Shown here piece by piece: positions 52,723 through 60,605 of a stretch of 64,000 nucleotides of DNA. This DNA is from Desulfothermus sp964427155 (lineage in GTDB: Bacteria; Desulfobacterota; Desulfovibrionia; Desulfovibrionales; Desulfothermaceae). The notes beneath the pieces are model-generated. The model was not told the origin of the DNA and did not search any database. It saw only the letters and a list, made by a program, of their open reading frames with translations. The stretch is from contig CAYRSC010000018.1 of assembly GCA_964427155.1 (NCBI GenBank), positions 1 through 64,000 on the forward strand, written 5' to 3'. Position numbers and translations under genes: made by a program. Positions within the stretch are counted from its first letter, which is position 1, and every line of letters starts with the position of its first letter.

Positions 52723-54438
52723 TTAGTCCAGGTGGTATTTTTCCTCTGCAAGGGCGTATAAGGGACGCCATACAAGCCTGTTTATGGTCACCACAGCCAC
52801 TATCATGGCAAGGGTAGCGGCCAGGAGTAGGGGATAATTTCCAGTGGCTGTGGCCTGACTTATGGTGGAGCCAATACCCGTGGTCTTCAAGGTCTTACCT
52901 GCAAACTCTATATACTCTGCCACAATAGATGCATTCCACGCACCCCCCCCTGCAGTGATAATTCCAGTGACAATATAGGGAAAGAGAGAGGGCAGTATGA
53001 GATATCTCCACTTCTGCCATTTGCTAAGCTGAAGGAGCCTTGCAGTATATCTGAGGTCCACGGGAATGGTAGAGGCACCTGCAATGATATTAAAGAGTAA
53101 ATACCACTGCGTTCCAAGTAGCATCAACAAAATAGCCGCTGTATTAAGCCCCCCAGGAAGTCTTAATACCACCAGGAGAAAAGCTGGAAACAGGGCGGTG
53201 GCTGGCACAGAGGCCGCTATTTGCACTATAGGTTGAAGCCACCTGGCTATCCTGGGGTTGGTACCTATTGCAACACCCACTGGGATGGTCCACAAAAGGG
53301 CTATGACAAGTGCCATGCTTACCCTTAAAAAGGTGGCCGTAAGGGCCACGCCAATATGCCACCACTCATGGGAGGTGAGAGAGGATAGAAGGAGGATGGA
53401 GCGATATAGATAGATACCCAGGAGGAGGGCCCCTGCCCCTGTTGTTATTACCATTACAGGAATGCTCCTCCTTTTTTTTCCCCTCCCCTCTCTTCGGTAG
53501 GAGAGGTGGATGAGCCACATATCCACCCTCTCCAGGAGTCGGGATATCCCCTTTCTCAGACGATAGAGTATCCTGGAATCCACCAGGAGATCATAGAACC
53601 ACGAGGTCACAGGGGGCTCTGAATCTGTCATATTGAGCTTAAACTTGGAAGACCACGCAAGCAAGGGACGCCACATGAGCTGGTCCAGGGCAATGATAAC
53701 AACTATAAGGGTAACCACTCCCCAACACACTGCCTTTATATCTCCCCTGTTTGCAGCTTCCTGGAGATAGGCCCCGATTCCAGGGAGACGAAAGTCCTTT
53801 TTCCCCACTGTGAATATCTCTGCGGCCATGAGAAAAAACCATCCTCCTGCCCAGCTCATCATGCTATTCCAGATAAGGGAAATGGCACCAAATGGGAGGT
53901 CCAGGGTCTTTACCCTGAGCCATCCCCTTATGTGAAAGATCTTACTTGCCTCTCTAAGGTCTCTTGGAATGGTGGAGAGGCTCTGATACCACGCAAAGGT
54001 GAGGTTCCAGACCTGACTTGTAAATATGAGAACAATGGAGGCAAGTTCCACAGCAATACCCTTTGGGAGGATGGCACTAAAACTCAACAGGACTACAGGG
54101 AGAAAAGAGAGAATGGGAACGCTCTGAAGCACATCCAACAGGGGCATAAGGACCATTTCAGCATATCTGCTCTTTACCGCGGCATATCCATAGAGGATGG
54201 AAAACACAAGTGAGAGGATATAGGCGGCCACCATCCTGCTCACCGAGAGAAGGGCATACCAGGGCAAGAGATGTAGAGAAAGGCCTATGGTGGGTCCAGT
54301 GATCTCTGAAGGGGCATGAAAGGCCAGGGTAATTCCCAGATATATGAGGACGGCCACAAAGATCAGGACTATTATATCTCCCAGAAGGGAGTATTTTCTG
54401 TCACCAGGAGGAGAAAGGTGTTGAAAGATATTTTCCAT
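52723..54438 (-). CDS. Double (fused) ABC transporter permease
   Basis: 571 residues with two binding-protein-dependent permease domains in one chain (about residues 60-270 and 345-565), each with five to six hydrophobic segments and an EAA-type loop (PRDLREASKIFHIRGWLRVKT and PVDLRYTARLLQLSKWQKWRY). A single chain can replace the usual homodimer. No substrate-binding protein is encoded here. The ATG at 54438 is preferred to the TTG at 54450. The gene begins only 13 bases after the T-run of the tmRNA terminator, so its promoter must overlap the tmRNA 3' end or it depends on readthrough. Confidence 0.88.
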   Translation of the reverse strand: MENIFQHLSPPGDRKYSLLGDIIVLIFVAVLIYLGITLAFHAPSEITGPTIGLSLHLLPWYALLSVSRMVAAYILSLVFSILYGYAAVKSRYAEMVLMPLLDVLQSVPILSFLPVVLLSFSAILPKGIAVELASIVLIFTSQVWNLTFAWYQSLSTIPRDLREASKIFHIRGWLRVKTLDLPFGAISLIWNSMMSWAGGWFFLMAAEIFTVGKKDFRLPGIGAYLQEAANRGDIKAVCWGVVTLIVVIIALDQLMWRPLLAWSSKFKLNMTDSEPPVTSWFYDLLVDSRILYRLRKGISRLLERVDMWLIHLSYRREGRGKKRRSIPVMVITTGAGALLLGIYLYRSILLLSSLTSHEWWHIGVALTATFLRVSMALVIALLWTIPVGVAIGTNPRIARWLQPIVQIAASVPATALFPAFLLVVLRLPGGLNTAAILLMLLGTQWYLLFNIIAGASTIPVDLRYTARLLQLSKWQKWRYLILPSLFPYIVTGIITAGGGAWNASIVAEYIEFAGKTLKTTGIGSTISQATATGNYPLLLAATLAMIVAVVTINRLVWRPLYALAEEKYHLD

Positions 54439-54450
54439 GACGCTATCCAA

Positions 54451-54493
54451 TAAAAAACCCCTCTATCCGGCACACTCTCCCGGAGAGAGGGGT
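54451..54493 (-). terminator. Rho-independent terminator of tmRNA
   Basis: On the minus strand ACCCCTCT (54493-54486) pairs with AGAGGGGT (54464-54457), and the stem is followed by TTTTTTA. A smaller hairpin lies inside the loop. Confidence 0.85.
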
Positions 54494-54504
54494 CTGGTTT
54501 TCTT

Positions 54505-54863
54505 TGGTGGAGGCGGCGGGAGTTGAACCCGCGTCCGGAGACACTACACAGAAGCTTCTACAGGCTTAGGCCAGGTTTTGATTTAACCATCAAATCCCCC
54601 CTGACCAGGGTCTTTGATGGCGAGTCCCTTGGATTTCTCGTCCAGGTGTACAGGGACCTACACCTGAACCAGCCTGATGTATTTGTCACCCCTTCCAGGC
54701 TATCAGGCGTCACCTAGAAGAGGCGTGGCTGCAACTTAAGCAGCCATTGCGTATTCGTAATCGTTGTTGGCACTTAATTTTTTGCCGCGTGTTTTACGAG
54801 GCCTCGCGGCACCTCGGCCTGCCACTCCTGCTTCGCTATCCCCGTCGAATCCAGTTCGCCCCC
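54505..54863 (-). ncRNA. ssrA: Transfer-messenger RNA (tmRNA)
   Basis: Rescues stalled ribosomes by trans-translation. The 5' end GGGGGCGAACTGGATTCGAC (from 54863) and the 3' end CGGGTTCAACTCCCGC...CCTCCACCA (CCA at 54507-54505) form the tRNA-Ala-like domain. The tag frame runs from the resume codon GCC at 54771-54769 to TAA at 54738-54736 and encodes ANNDYEYAMAA, so the degradation tag ends in the expected hydrophobic A-M-A-A. About 359 bases in one piece, not permuted. It lies 24 bases downstream of tRNA-Met and likely shares its promoter. Confidence 0.97.
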
Positions 54864-54887
54864 AAATACTGGGGTGGGGCAAAAAAA

Positions 54888-54961
54888 TAGCGAGGGAGGG
54901 ACTTGAACCCCCGACTCTGCGGATATGAGCCGCATGCTCTAACCAACTGAGCTACCTCGCC
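54888..54961 (-). tRNA. tRNA with CAU anticodon, probably elongator tRNA-Met
   Basis: Folds into a standard cloverleaf: acceptor GGCGAGG with CCTCGCT (G-T at the end), D arm GCTCAGTTGGTTAGAGC, anticodon stem TGCGG/CCGCA with CAU at 54927-54925, and T arm GGGGGTTCAAGTCCCTC. It lacks the unpaired first base of initiator tRNA. CAU could also belong to tRNA-Ile2 that needs lysidine; the overall sequence is nearer elongator Met. CCA is not encoded; the A discriminator is followed by seven T residues. Confidence 0.9.
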
Positions 54962-54974
54962 TTGACGGATGTTT

Positions 54975-55003
54975 TATGTAAGCATTTTTTTCATTTTTGG
55001 CAA
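54975..55003 (-). promoter_or_regulatory. Sigma-70 promoter of the tRNA-Met/tmRNA unit
   Basis: On the minus strand TTGCCA (55003-54998) and TACATA (54980-54975) are spaced by exactly 17 bases, with initiation expected about 6-7 bases before the tRNA. Confidence 0.7.
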
Positions 55004-55069
55004 GAGGAAAAATAAGGTGGTGAAAAAATTAACATCCCCTGAAAAGATCCCTTGAGATAAATAAGGTGC

Positions 55070-55411
55070 TCACTCCCCCTTTAATATATCTTCCCTATAG
55101 GTACTCTCCATCTTCTCAATGACGCTAGCCACCTCCTCACAGCCATTTAATGAATCCTTCACTAGCTGAAGGAGCCTTTCAGCATATTCGTTTTGAGGGT
55201 CTATCTGATAATTCACCCACATCCCCTCCCTGAAGGAGGATACAATACCAGCCTCTTCCAGTATCTTTAAATGCTTACTCACCGTGGACTGGGCAACCCC
55301 TAAAATTGCCCTCACCTCACACACGCACAGCACCCTCCTCTCCAACATCTTTACGATCTTTATCCTGTTTGGATCAGAGAGGGCCTTCATCACCTTTATA
55401 AACCTCTTCAT
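55070..55411 (-). CDS. ArsR-family transcriptional repressor
   Basis: 113 residues with the ArsR winged helix (KALSDPNRIKIVKMLERR, GVAQSTVSKHLKILEEAGIV). The metal box LCVCEV at the start of the DNA-binding helix region is the C-V-C motif of arsenite-sensing ArsR, and a further Cys lies in NGCEE near residue 90. No arsenic resistance gene is nearby. It is transcribed away from amtB and towards the tRNA-Met promoter. What it controls is not visible. Confidence 0.88.
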   Translation of the reverse strand: MKRFIKVMKALSDPNRIKIVKMLERRVLCVCEVRAILGVAQSTVSKHLKILEEAGIVSSFREGMWVNYQIDPQNEYAERLLQLVKDSLNGCEEVASVIEKMESTYREDILKGE

Positions 55412-55489
55412 ATCTCCCCCAATTTATCGCTTTTTAGGAATATAGCTATCAACCCCATTCCCGTCAAGTCTCCTCTCATGAAACATGAA

Positions 55490-55501
55490 ACATTTTTGTA
55501 T
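55490..55501. promoter_or_regulatory. Enhancer-like palindrome upstream of amtB
   Basis: ACATTTTTGTAT: inverted repeat ACA-N4-TGT with an all-T spacer, the complement of ATACAAAAATGT found upstream of glnA. It lies about 90 bases before the sigma-54-like element of amtB, a normal distance for an NtrC-type upstream activator site. Confidence 0.5.
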
Positions 55502-55586
55502 CACAATTCATATTTGTATCTTTTTATATTCCATCTCACAAGGAAACATGGGTAAAGATTTAACGTATTTTCAAGCTATTGCATGC

Positions 55587-55602
55587 TGGTATGCCCCGTG
55601 CA
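55587..55602 (+). promoter_or_regulatory. Sigma-54 (-24/-12) promoter of amtB
   Basis: TGGTATGCCCCGTGCA has GG and GC separated by exactly 10 bases and fits TGGYAYR-N4-TTGCA apart from one base. Initiation near 55613 would give a leader of about 27 bases before the amtB ATG. Confidence 0.65.
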
Positions 55603-55639
55603 CCTTTTTGGAAAATTTTTTTTAAAGGGAGGTAGTGGT

Positions 55640-56848
55640 ATGATATCCAATGCAGATGTGGTATGGGTCCTGGTGTCTGTAGGGCTCGTGATGCTAATGA
55701 CTCCTGGCCTGGCAATTTTTTATGGGGGGCTGGTCAGGAACAAAAATGTACTAAATGCTATCTTAATGAGCTTCATAGCCCTGGGGGTAATATCCCTTGA
55801 GTGGTTTATACTGGGATATTCCATGTCCTTTGGAAAAGACATGGGGGGAATTATTGGAGGGCTTAATCACTTTTTTCTCAAAGGGGTGGGGTTGTCCCCC
55901 TCACCAGATTATGGACACACCATTCCCCAGGCCCTTTTCATGCTCTTTCAGATGATGTTTGCAATTATTACCCCTGCCCTTATCTCAGGGGCCATTGTGG
56001 AGCGAATAAAGTTCTCCTCTTATGTGGCCTTTATCCTTCTATGGTCCATTTTTGTATACAATCCCCTCTGCCATTGGGTATGGGGAAAGGGAGGATGGCT
56101 GGCCCGTCTCGGAGTAATAGACTTTGCAGGGGGAATAGTGGTCCATATAAGTGCAGGCATCTCTGCCCTGGCTGCTGCACTGGTGGTGGGCAAAAGGAAG
56201 GGGTATCCTAGGGCAGAATTTGTGCCCCATAACCTTCCCTTAGCGGCCATTGGAGCAGGTCTGCTGTGGTTTGGTTGGTTTGGATTTAATGGGGGGAGTG
56301 CCCTGGCCGCTAATAAGATTGCCGTACTGGCCGCCGCCAACACCCATATAGCGGGAGCAGCTGCTGCAGTGGCCTGGATAGTTGCAGAGTGGCTACACAT
56401 GGGAAAACCAAGCACCCTGGGTATTATTTCAGGACTTGTGGCAGGTCTGGCCACCATTACCCCAGCATCTGGCTTTGTCCCCATGTGGGCGGCCCTTATA
56501 ATTGGACTGCTTGCAGGGGGAGTGAGTTATTTTGCCGTTATAGTAAAGGTAAGGATGGGATTTGACGATTCCCTGGATGCCTTTAGTATACACGGAATAG
56601 GTGGCATACTCGGTACCCTGTGTCTGGGGCTGTTTGCCGCATACGGGGCAAAAGGATTATTCTTCGGAAACCCCGCCCAGTTGGGTGCCCAATTTATGGG
56701 AGCAGCAGTGGCGGTTATCTATTGTGGGATACTAACTGCCACTATCTTAAAACTCATAGACGTAACCATTGGACTGAGGCCTGCTGAGGAAGATGAGGTG
56801 ATGGGAATGGATTTGACTCAACACGGAGAAGAGGGTTATAAGATATAG
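55640..56848 (+). CDS. amtB: Ammonium transporter AmtB
   Basis: 402-residue channel with 11 predicted membrane helices. It begins with the family's typical VVWVLVSVGLVMLMTPGLA and IFYGGLVRNKN. The twin-histidine pore is supported by CHWVWG near residue 152 and DAFSIHGIGGILGTL near 313. The C-terminal tail, which PII-family proteins plug, follows the last helix. The ATG at 55640 is preferred to an upstream start at 55583 because GGGAGGT precedes it and it lies downstream of the sigma-54 element. Starts the block with nadE and glnB. Confidence 0.96.
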   Translation: MISNADVVWVLVSVGLVMLMTPGLAIFYGGLVRNKNVLNAILMSFIALGVISLEWFILGYSMSFGKDMGGIIGGLNHFFLKGVGLSPSPDYGHTIPQALFMLFQMMFAIITPALISGAIVERIKFSSYVAFILLWSIFVYNPLCHWVWGKGGWLARLGVIDFAGGIVVHISAGISALAAALVVGKRKGYPRAEFVPHNLPLAAIGAGLLWFGWFGFNGGSALAANKIAVLAAANTHIAGAAAAVAWIVAEWLHMGKPSTLGIISGLVAGLATITPASGFVPMWAALIIGLLAGGVSYFAVIVKVRMGFDDSLDAFSIHGIGGILGTLCLGLFAAYGAKGLFFGNPAQLGAQFMGAAVAVIYCGILTATILKLIDVTIGLRPAEEDEVMGMDLTQHGEEGYKI

Positions 56849-56886
56849 GCCCATTGTATATATCTTACACAATCCGGGAGCCCTAT

Positions 56887-58518
56887 ATGAAGATTGCACT
56901 GGCCCAGATAAATCCCATTATAGGGGACTTTGAATACAACACCTCAAAGATCCATTCCTATATTGAACAGGCACACAAGAGGGGAGCGGACATGATCATC
57001 TTTCCAGAGCTCTCCCTCATGGGATACCCCCCCCTGGATTTTCTAAACCGCTCGGAATTTGTAAGGAGGTCCCTGGGGTATCTAGATACCATAAGGGGAA
57101 TGAGCACTGGGATCGGTGTCCTCGTTGGGGGGGTTACGCCAAATCCCCGCGAAAAAGGGAGACCATATTTTAATAGTGCCATATTCTTCCATAGGGGGAA
57201 GATACTTCTGGAGTATCACAAACGTCTGCTTCCCACATATGATGTCTTTGATGAGGCCAGGTATTTTGAGCCAGGCGAGGATAGAGGAATAATAGAATTC
57301 CAGGATCTGAAACTTGGACTCACTGTATGCGAGGATATGTGGACACAGAGGGGCTTCTATCCCTATGAGTATAAAATAAAACCTGTTGACGAGCTAAAGG
57401 GAAAGGTGGATGTGGTTATCAACATCTCTGCCTCTCCCTATTATGTAAAAAAAGTAGAGGAGATTAAACGTCTCATCTCCCTTCACTGTGTGAAACTGAA
57501 TGTCCCTTTTGTATATGTAAATCAGGTGGGGGGAAATGATGAACTCATATTCCAGGGTCATTCTATGGTCCTGTCCCCTGCAGGAGAACTCATCTTGAGG
57601 GCCAGGGACTTTAAAGAAGATCTGCTCATCTGGGAGGTGGAGAAAGACCCCATTGCAGGAGATATAGAGGAGATGGAAGAAGAGGATGAGGTGATTGAGG
57701 CCCTGGCAACGGGGATTAAGGACTATTGTAAAAAATGTGGCTTTAAAAAGGTGGTACTGGGACTCAGTGGAGGGATTGATTCCTCAGTTGTGGCATCTCT
57801 TGCCACCTATGCCCTGGGAAGGGAAAACGTGGTGGGAGTGGCAATGCCAGGTCCATATAACTCCCCCGAGAGCCTTGAAGATGCCTCTAACCTTGCAGAG
57901 AGGTTGAAGATAGAGTTTCATGTGGTTCCCATTGGAGAGATGTTTGAAGAACTAAAAAGGTCCCTCTCCCCTATCTTCTCAGGGCTAAAGGAAGATATTA
58001 CAGAAGAAAATATGCAGTCACGTCTCAGGGGAATAATCCTCATGTCCATTAGCAATAAGTTTGGTTATCTCCTCTTAAATACAGGGAATAAATCAGAGCT
58101 GGCAGTGGGATACTGTACCCTCTATGGGGATACCAACGGAGGTCTTTCAGTGCTCGGGGATGTAAAAAAGCAAATGGTTTACAGGATAGCCCGTCGCCTA
58201 AATGAGAGGTTTGGATGGATACCAGAGAGGGTTTTTATAAAACCCCCTTCAGCAGAGCTACGACCTGATCAAAAGGACGAGGACTCTCTCCCCCCCTATG
58301 AGTTCCTGGATAAGGTCATCCATCTGTATATAGAAGAAGAGATAGGAGGAGATGAGATAATAGAGAGGCTGGGACACAAAGAGACAGTAAAGAGGATACT
58401 GGGTCTTATAAAACAAAATGAATATAAGAGGAGGCAAACCCCTCCTGTACTAAAGGTAACCAAACGGGCCTTTGGACTGGGATGGAGATTTCCCATCGCC
58501 CACGGCTATAGACCATAA
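56887..58518 (+). CDS. nadE: Glutamine-dependent NAD+ synthetase
   Basis: 543 residues with an N-terminal nitrilase-type glutaminase domain (about 1-255; ALAQINPIIGDF, FPELSLMGYPPLDF with the Glu, KRLLPTYDVFDE with the Lys, LTVCEDMW with the Cys) and a C-terminal ATP-pyrophosphatase domain (GLSGGIDSSVVASLA near residue 295). It makes NAD+ from deamido-NAD with ammonia channelled from glutamine. The ATG at 56887 has GGGAG before it. It sits between amtB and glnB, 16 bases before the latter. A glutamine-using enzyme next to PII suggests nitrogen-dependent control. Confidence 0.95.
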   Translation: MKIALAQINPIIGDFEYNTSKIHSYIEQAHKRGADMIIFPELSLMGYPPLDFLNRSEFVRRSLGYLDTIRGMSTGIGVLVGGVTPNPREKGRPYFNSAIFFHRGKILLEYHKRLLPTYDVFDEARYFEPGEDRGIIEFQDLKLGLTVCEDMWTQRGFYPYEYKIKPVDELKGKVDVVINISASPYYVKKVEEIKRLISLHCVKLNVPFVYVNQVGGNDELIFQGHSMVLSPAGELILRARDFKEDLLIWEVEKDPIAGDIEEMEEEDEVIEALATGIKDYCKKCGFKKVVLGLSGGIDSSVVASLATYALGRENVVGVAMPGPYNSPESLEDASNLAERLKIEFHVVPIGEMFEELKRSLSPIFSGLKEDITEENMQSRLRGIILMSISNKFGYLLLNTGNKSELAVGYCTLYGDTNGGLSVLGDVKKQMVYRIARRLNERFGWIPERVFIKPPSAELRPDQKDEDSLPPYEFLDKVIHLYIEEEIGGDEIIERLGHKETVKRILGLIKQNEYKRRQTPPVLKVTKRAFGLGWRFPIAHGYRP

Positions 58519-58534
58519 AAAATTGGAGGTTTGT

Positions 58535-58873
58535 ATGAAGAAGATAGAAGCTATTATAAAGCCCTTTAAGCTGGATGACGTAAAAGAAAAACTCACAGAA
58601 ATAGGCATAAAGGGGATGACCATCACAGAGGTAAAGGGCTTTGGAAGACAAAAAGGACATACTGAGATATATCGGGGGGCAGAATATGTGGTGGATTTCC
58701 TTCCCAAGATAAAGATTGAAGTGGTGGTTCCAGATGAGATGGTGGAGGAGACCCTGGAGGTGATATGCCGCTCAGCCAAGACTGGAAAGATAGGGGATGG
58801 AAAGGTCTTTGTGATACCAGTGGAGGAGGTAATAAGGATAAGGACAGGAGAAAAAGGAGAGGTCGCAGTTTAA
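58535..58873 (+). CDS. glnB: Nitrogen regulatory protein PII
   Basis: 112-residue trimeric sensor of 2-oxoglutarate and ADP/ATP. MKKIEAIIKPFKLDDVKE at the start, T-loop GRQKGHTEIYRGAEYVVDFLPK with Tyr51 (site of uridylylation in proteobacteria), and TGKIGDGKVFVIPVEEVIRIRTGE at the C-terminus. The ATG at 58535 has TTGGAGGT upstream; the open frame further upstream lies inside nadE. Likely partners are AmtB, GlnE and possibly NadE. No glnD is in the window. Confidence 0.97.
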   Translation: MKKIEAIIKPFKLDDVKEKLTEIGIKGMTITEVKGFGRQKGHTEIYRGAEYVVDFLPKIKIEVVVPDEMVEETLEVICRSAKTGKIGDGKVFVIPVEEVIRIRTGEKGEVAV

Positions 58874-58876
58874 AAT

Positions 58877-58890
58877 ATACAAAAATGTAC
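58877..58890. promoter_or_regulatory. Enhancer-like palindrome 1 upstream of glnA
   Basis: ATACAAAAATGTAC: TACA-N4-TGTA with an all-A spacer. It begins 4 bases after the glnB stop and lies about 140 bases before the glnA sigma-54-like element. Confidence 0.5.
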
Positions 58891-58952
58891 CTCTTTCCAC
58901 ATGGGATATATTTAAGGATAACAACCCAATAGCACCCCTTACAAAAAAGATG

Positions 58953-58966
58953 GTACAAAAATGTAC
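58953..58966. promoter_or_regulatory. Enhancer-like palindrome 2 upstream of glnA
   Basis: GTACAAAAATGTAC is a perfect inverted repeat GTACA-N4-TGTAC, sharing 13 of 14 bases with the copy at 58877. It lies about 65 bases before the sigma-54-like element at 59031. Confidence 0.6.
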
Positions 58967-59030
58967 TTAAAACACCAGGAGATTGAAAATAATCTAAAAA
59001 GATGTTAAGGGATTGTGCAGTTGTTTTATA

Positions 59031-59046
59031 TGGCATAAAATTTGTA
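59031..59046 (+). promoter_or_regulatory. Sigma-54-like (-24/-12) promoter of glnA
   Basis: TGGCATAAAATTTGTA matches TGGCAYR-N4-TTGCA except that the -12 C is T. The leader to the glnA ATG would be about 26 bases. Confidence 0.5.
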
Positions 59047-59082
59047 GAAAGGGAGAAAACCAAAAGAGTTAGGAGGTATTAA

Positions 59083-60495
59083 ATGAATCCAAAAGAGGTC
59101 TTGGAATTTGCAAAAGAGAATAAGGTAAAGATGGTTGATTTACGGTTTGTGGACTTTCCAGGGGTATGGCAGCACTTTTCCGTGCCCATAGAGGAATTTG
59201 ACGAGGGGACCTTTGAGAGTGGAGTGGGTTTTGATGGCTCCAGCATAAGGGGATGGAAATCCATCAACGAAAGTGATATGCTGGTTATTCCGGATCCAGC
59301 TACTGCCACTATTGATCCATTTTTTGAGGTTCCTACCCTTACCCTCATCTGCAATATAGTGGACCCGGTGACCAAGGAAAAATATGCCAGGGACCCCAGG
59401 TATATTGCACAAAAGGCAGAAGAATATCTAAAATTTACAGGCATTGGGGATACTGCCTATTTTGGTCCTGAGGCAGAATTCTTTATCTTTGATGATATTC
59501 GCTACGACAATAATGCCAACTACAGCTTCTATTTTGTGGACTCCACTGAAGGGATATGGAACTCTGGGAAGGAAGAAGGGCCCAACCTTGGGTACAAGCC
59601 CAGATATAAAGAGGGATATTTCCCTGTACCACCAACTGATTCCTTTCAGGACATAAGGACCGAAATGGTATTGAAAATGGAGAAAGTGGGGATCCGCATA
59701 GAGTGTCAGCACCACGAGGTGGCCACTGCAGGCCAGGCAGAAATTGACATGAGGTTTGCCCCCCTGGTCCAGATGGGCGATCAACTCATGTGGTTTAAAT
59801 ATATCATCAAAAACGTGGCTAGAAAGCACAACCGGACCGCCACCTTTATGCCAAAACCCATCTTTGGGGACAATGGATCTGGCATGCACACCCATGTGAG
59901 CATCTGGAAGGATGGGGAGCCAATGTTTGCAGGAGACAAATATGCAGGCCTCAGTGAAGTGGCCATGTATGCTATTGGAGGGGTGTTAAAGCACGCCAAG
60001 GCCCTATGCGCCTTTACCAACCCCACCACCAACTCCTACAAGAGGCTGGTACCTGGATATGAGGCACCGGTAAATCTTGCATACTCCTCCAGAAACCGCA
60101 GTGCCGCCATCAGGATTCCAATGTACTCCCCCTCTCCAAAGACCAAGAGACTGGAGGTGAGGTTCCCTGATCCCTCCTGTAATGGCTATATGGCCTTTAG
60201 TGCCCTGCTTATGGCCGTTCTAGATGGAATTGAAAACAAGATAGATCCAGGAGAGCCTCTGGATAAAGACATCTATTCCCTCTCCCCTGAAGAACTAAAG
60301 GACGTGGATTCCACCCCAGGTTCCCTTGAAGAGGCCCTGGATGCCCTGGAAAAGGATTACGAATTCCTCCTTAAAGGGGATGTATTTACTGAGGATGTGG
60401 TAAAGGCATGGATCAGTTATAAGAGGGAAAACGAGGTGGATCCCATAAGGCTTAGACCTCATCCCTATGAGTTCATGCTCTACTACGACATTTAA
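59083..60495 (+). CDS. glnA: Glutamine synthetase type I
   Basis: 470-residue dodecameric enzyme that joins ammonia to glutamate with ATP. FDGSSIRGW near residue 50, GPEAEFFIFD near 127, the ATP-site block GSGMHTHVSIWKDG near 265, and NRSAAIRIP near 345. The adenylylation loop KDIYSLSPEELKDV near residue 397 keeps the Tyr target of GlnE, which is encoded next, so activity should be controlled by adenylylation. AGGAGGT precedes the ATG. A terminator follows. Confidence 0.97.
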   Translation: MNPKEVLEFAKENKVKMVDLRFVDFPGVWQHFSVPIEEFDEGTFESGVGFDGSSIRGWKSINESDMLVIPDPATATIDPFFEVPTLTLICNIVDPVTKEKYARDPRYIAQKAEEYLKFTGIGDTAYFGPEAEFFIFDDIRYDNNANYSFYFVDSTEGIWNSGKEEGPNLGYKPRYKEGYFPVPPTDSFQDIRTEMVLKMEKVGIRIECQHHEVATAGQAEIDMRFAPLVQMGDQLMWFKYIIKNVARKHNRTATFMPKPIFGDNGSGMHTHVSIWKDGEPMFAGDKYAGLSEVAMYAIGGVLKHAKALCAFTNPTTNSYKRLVPGYEAPVNLAYSSRNRSAAIRIPMYSPSPKTKRLEVRFPDPSCNGYMAFSALLMAVLDGIENKIDPGEPLDKDIYSLSPEELKDVDSTPGSLEEALDALEKDYEFLLKGDVFTEDVVKAWISYKRENEVDPIRLRPHPYEFMLYYDI

Positions 60496-60541
60496 AGGAG
60501 GTATGTGCCTCTTATCTAGTGTGAAAAGAGGTGCTGGAGTA

Positions 60542-60575
60542 TTAAGCCTGTCCATCATGGGCAGGCTTAATTTTT
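60542..60575 (+). terminator. Rho-independent terminator after glnA
   Basis: TTAAGCCTGTCC (60542-60553) pairs over 12 bp (one T-G wobble) with GGGCAGGCTTAA (60559-60570) around ATCAT, followed by TTTTT. It separates glnA from glnE, so glnE either depends on readthrough or has its own promoter in the 30 bases after it. Confidence 0.9.
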
Positions 60576-60605
60576 CCCAACCATAAGGTAAAGGACTTTT
60601 TAAGG

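Noticed and set aside
58953..58966. Reading GTACAAAAATGTAC as an NtcA box (GTA-N8-TAC)
   Set aside because: It fits the letter of that consensus, but NtcA is cyanobacterial and nothing else here is; sigma-54 elements downstream favour an NtrC-type enhancer site.
59002..59082. 26-residue ORF ending at the glnA start
   Set aside because: It overlaps the sigma-54-like promoter and the glnA ribosome binding site and has no start signal of its own.
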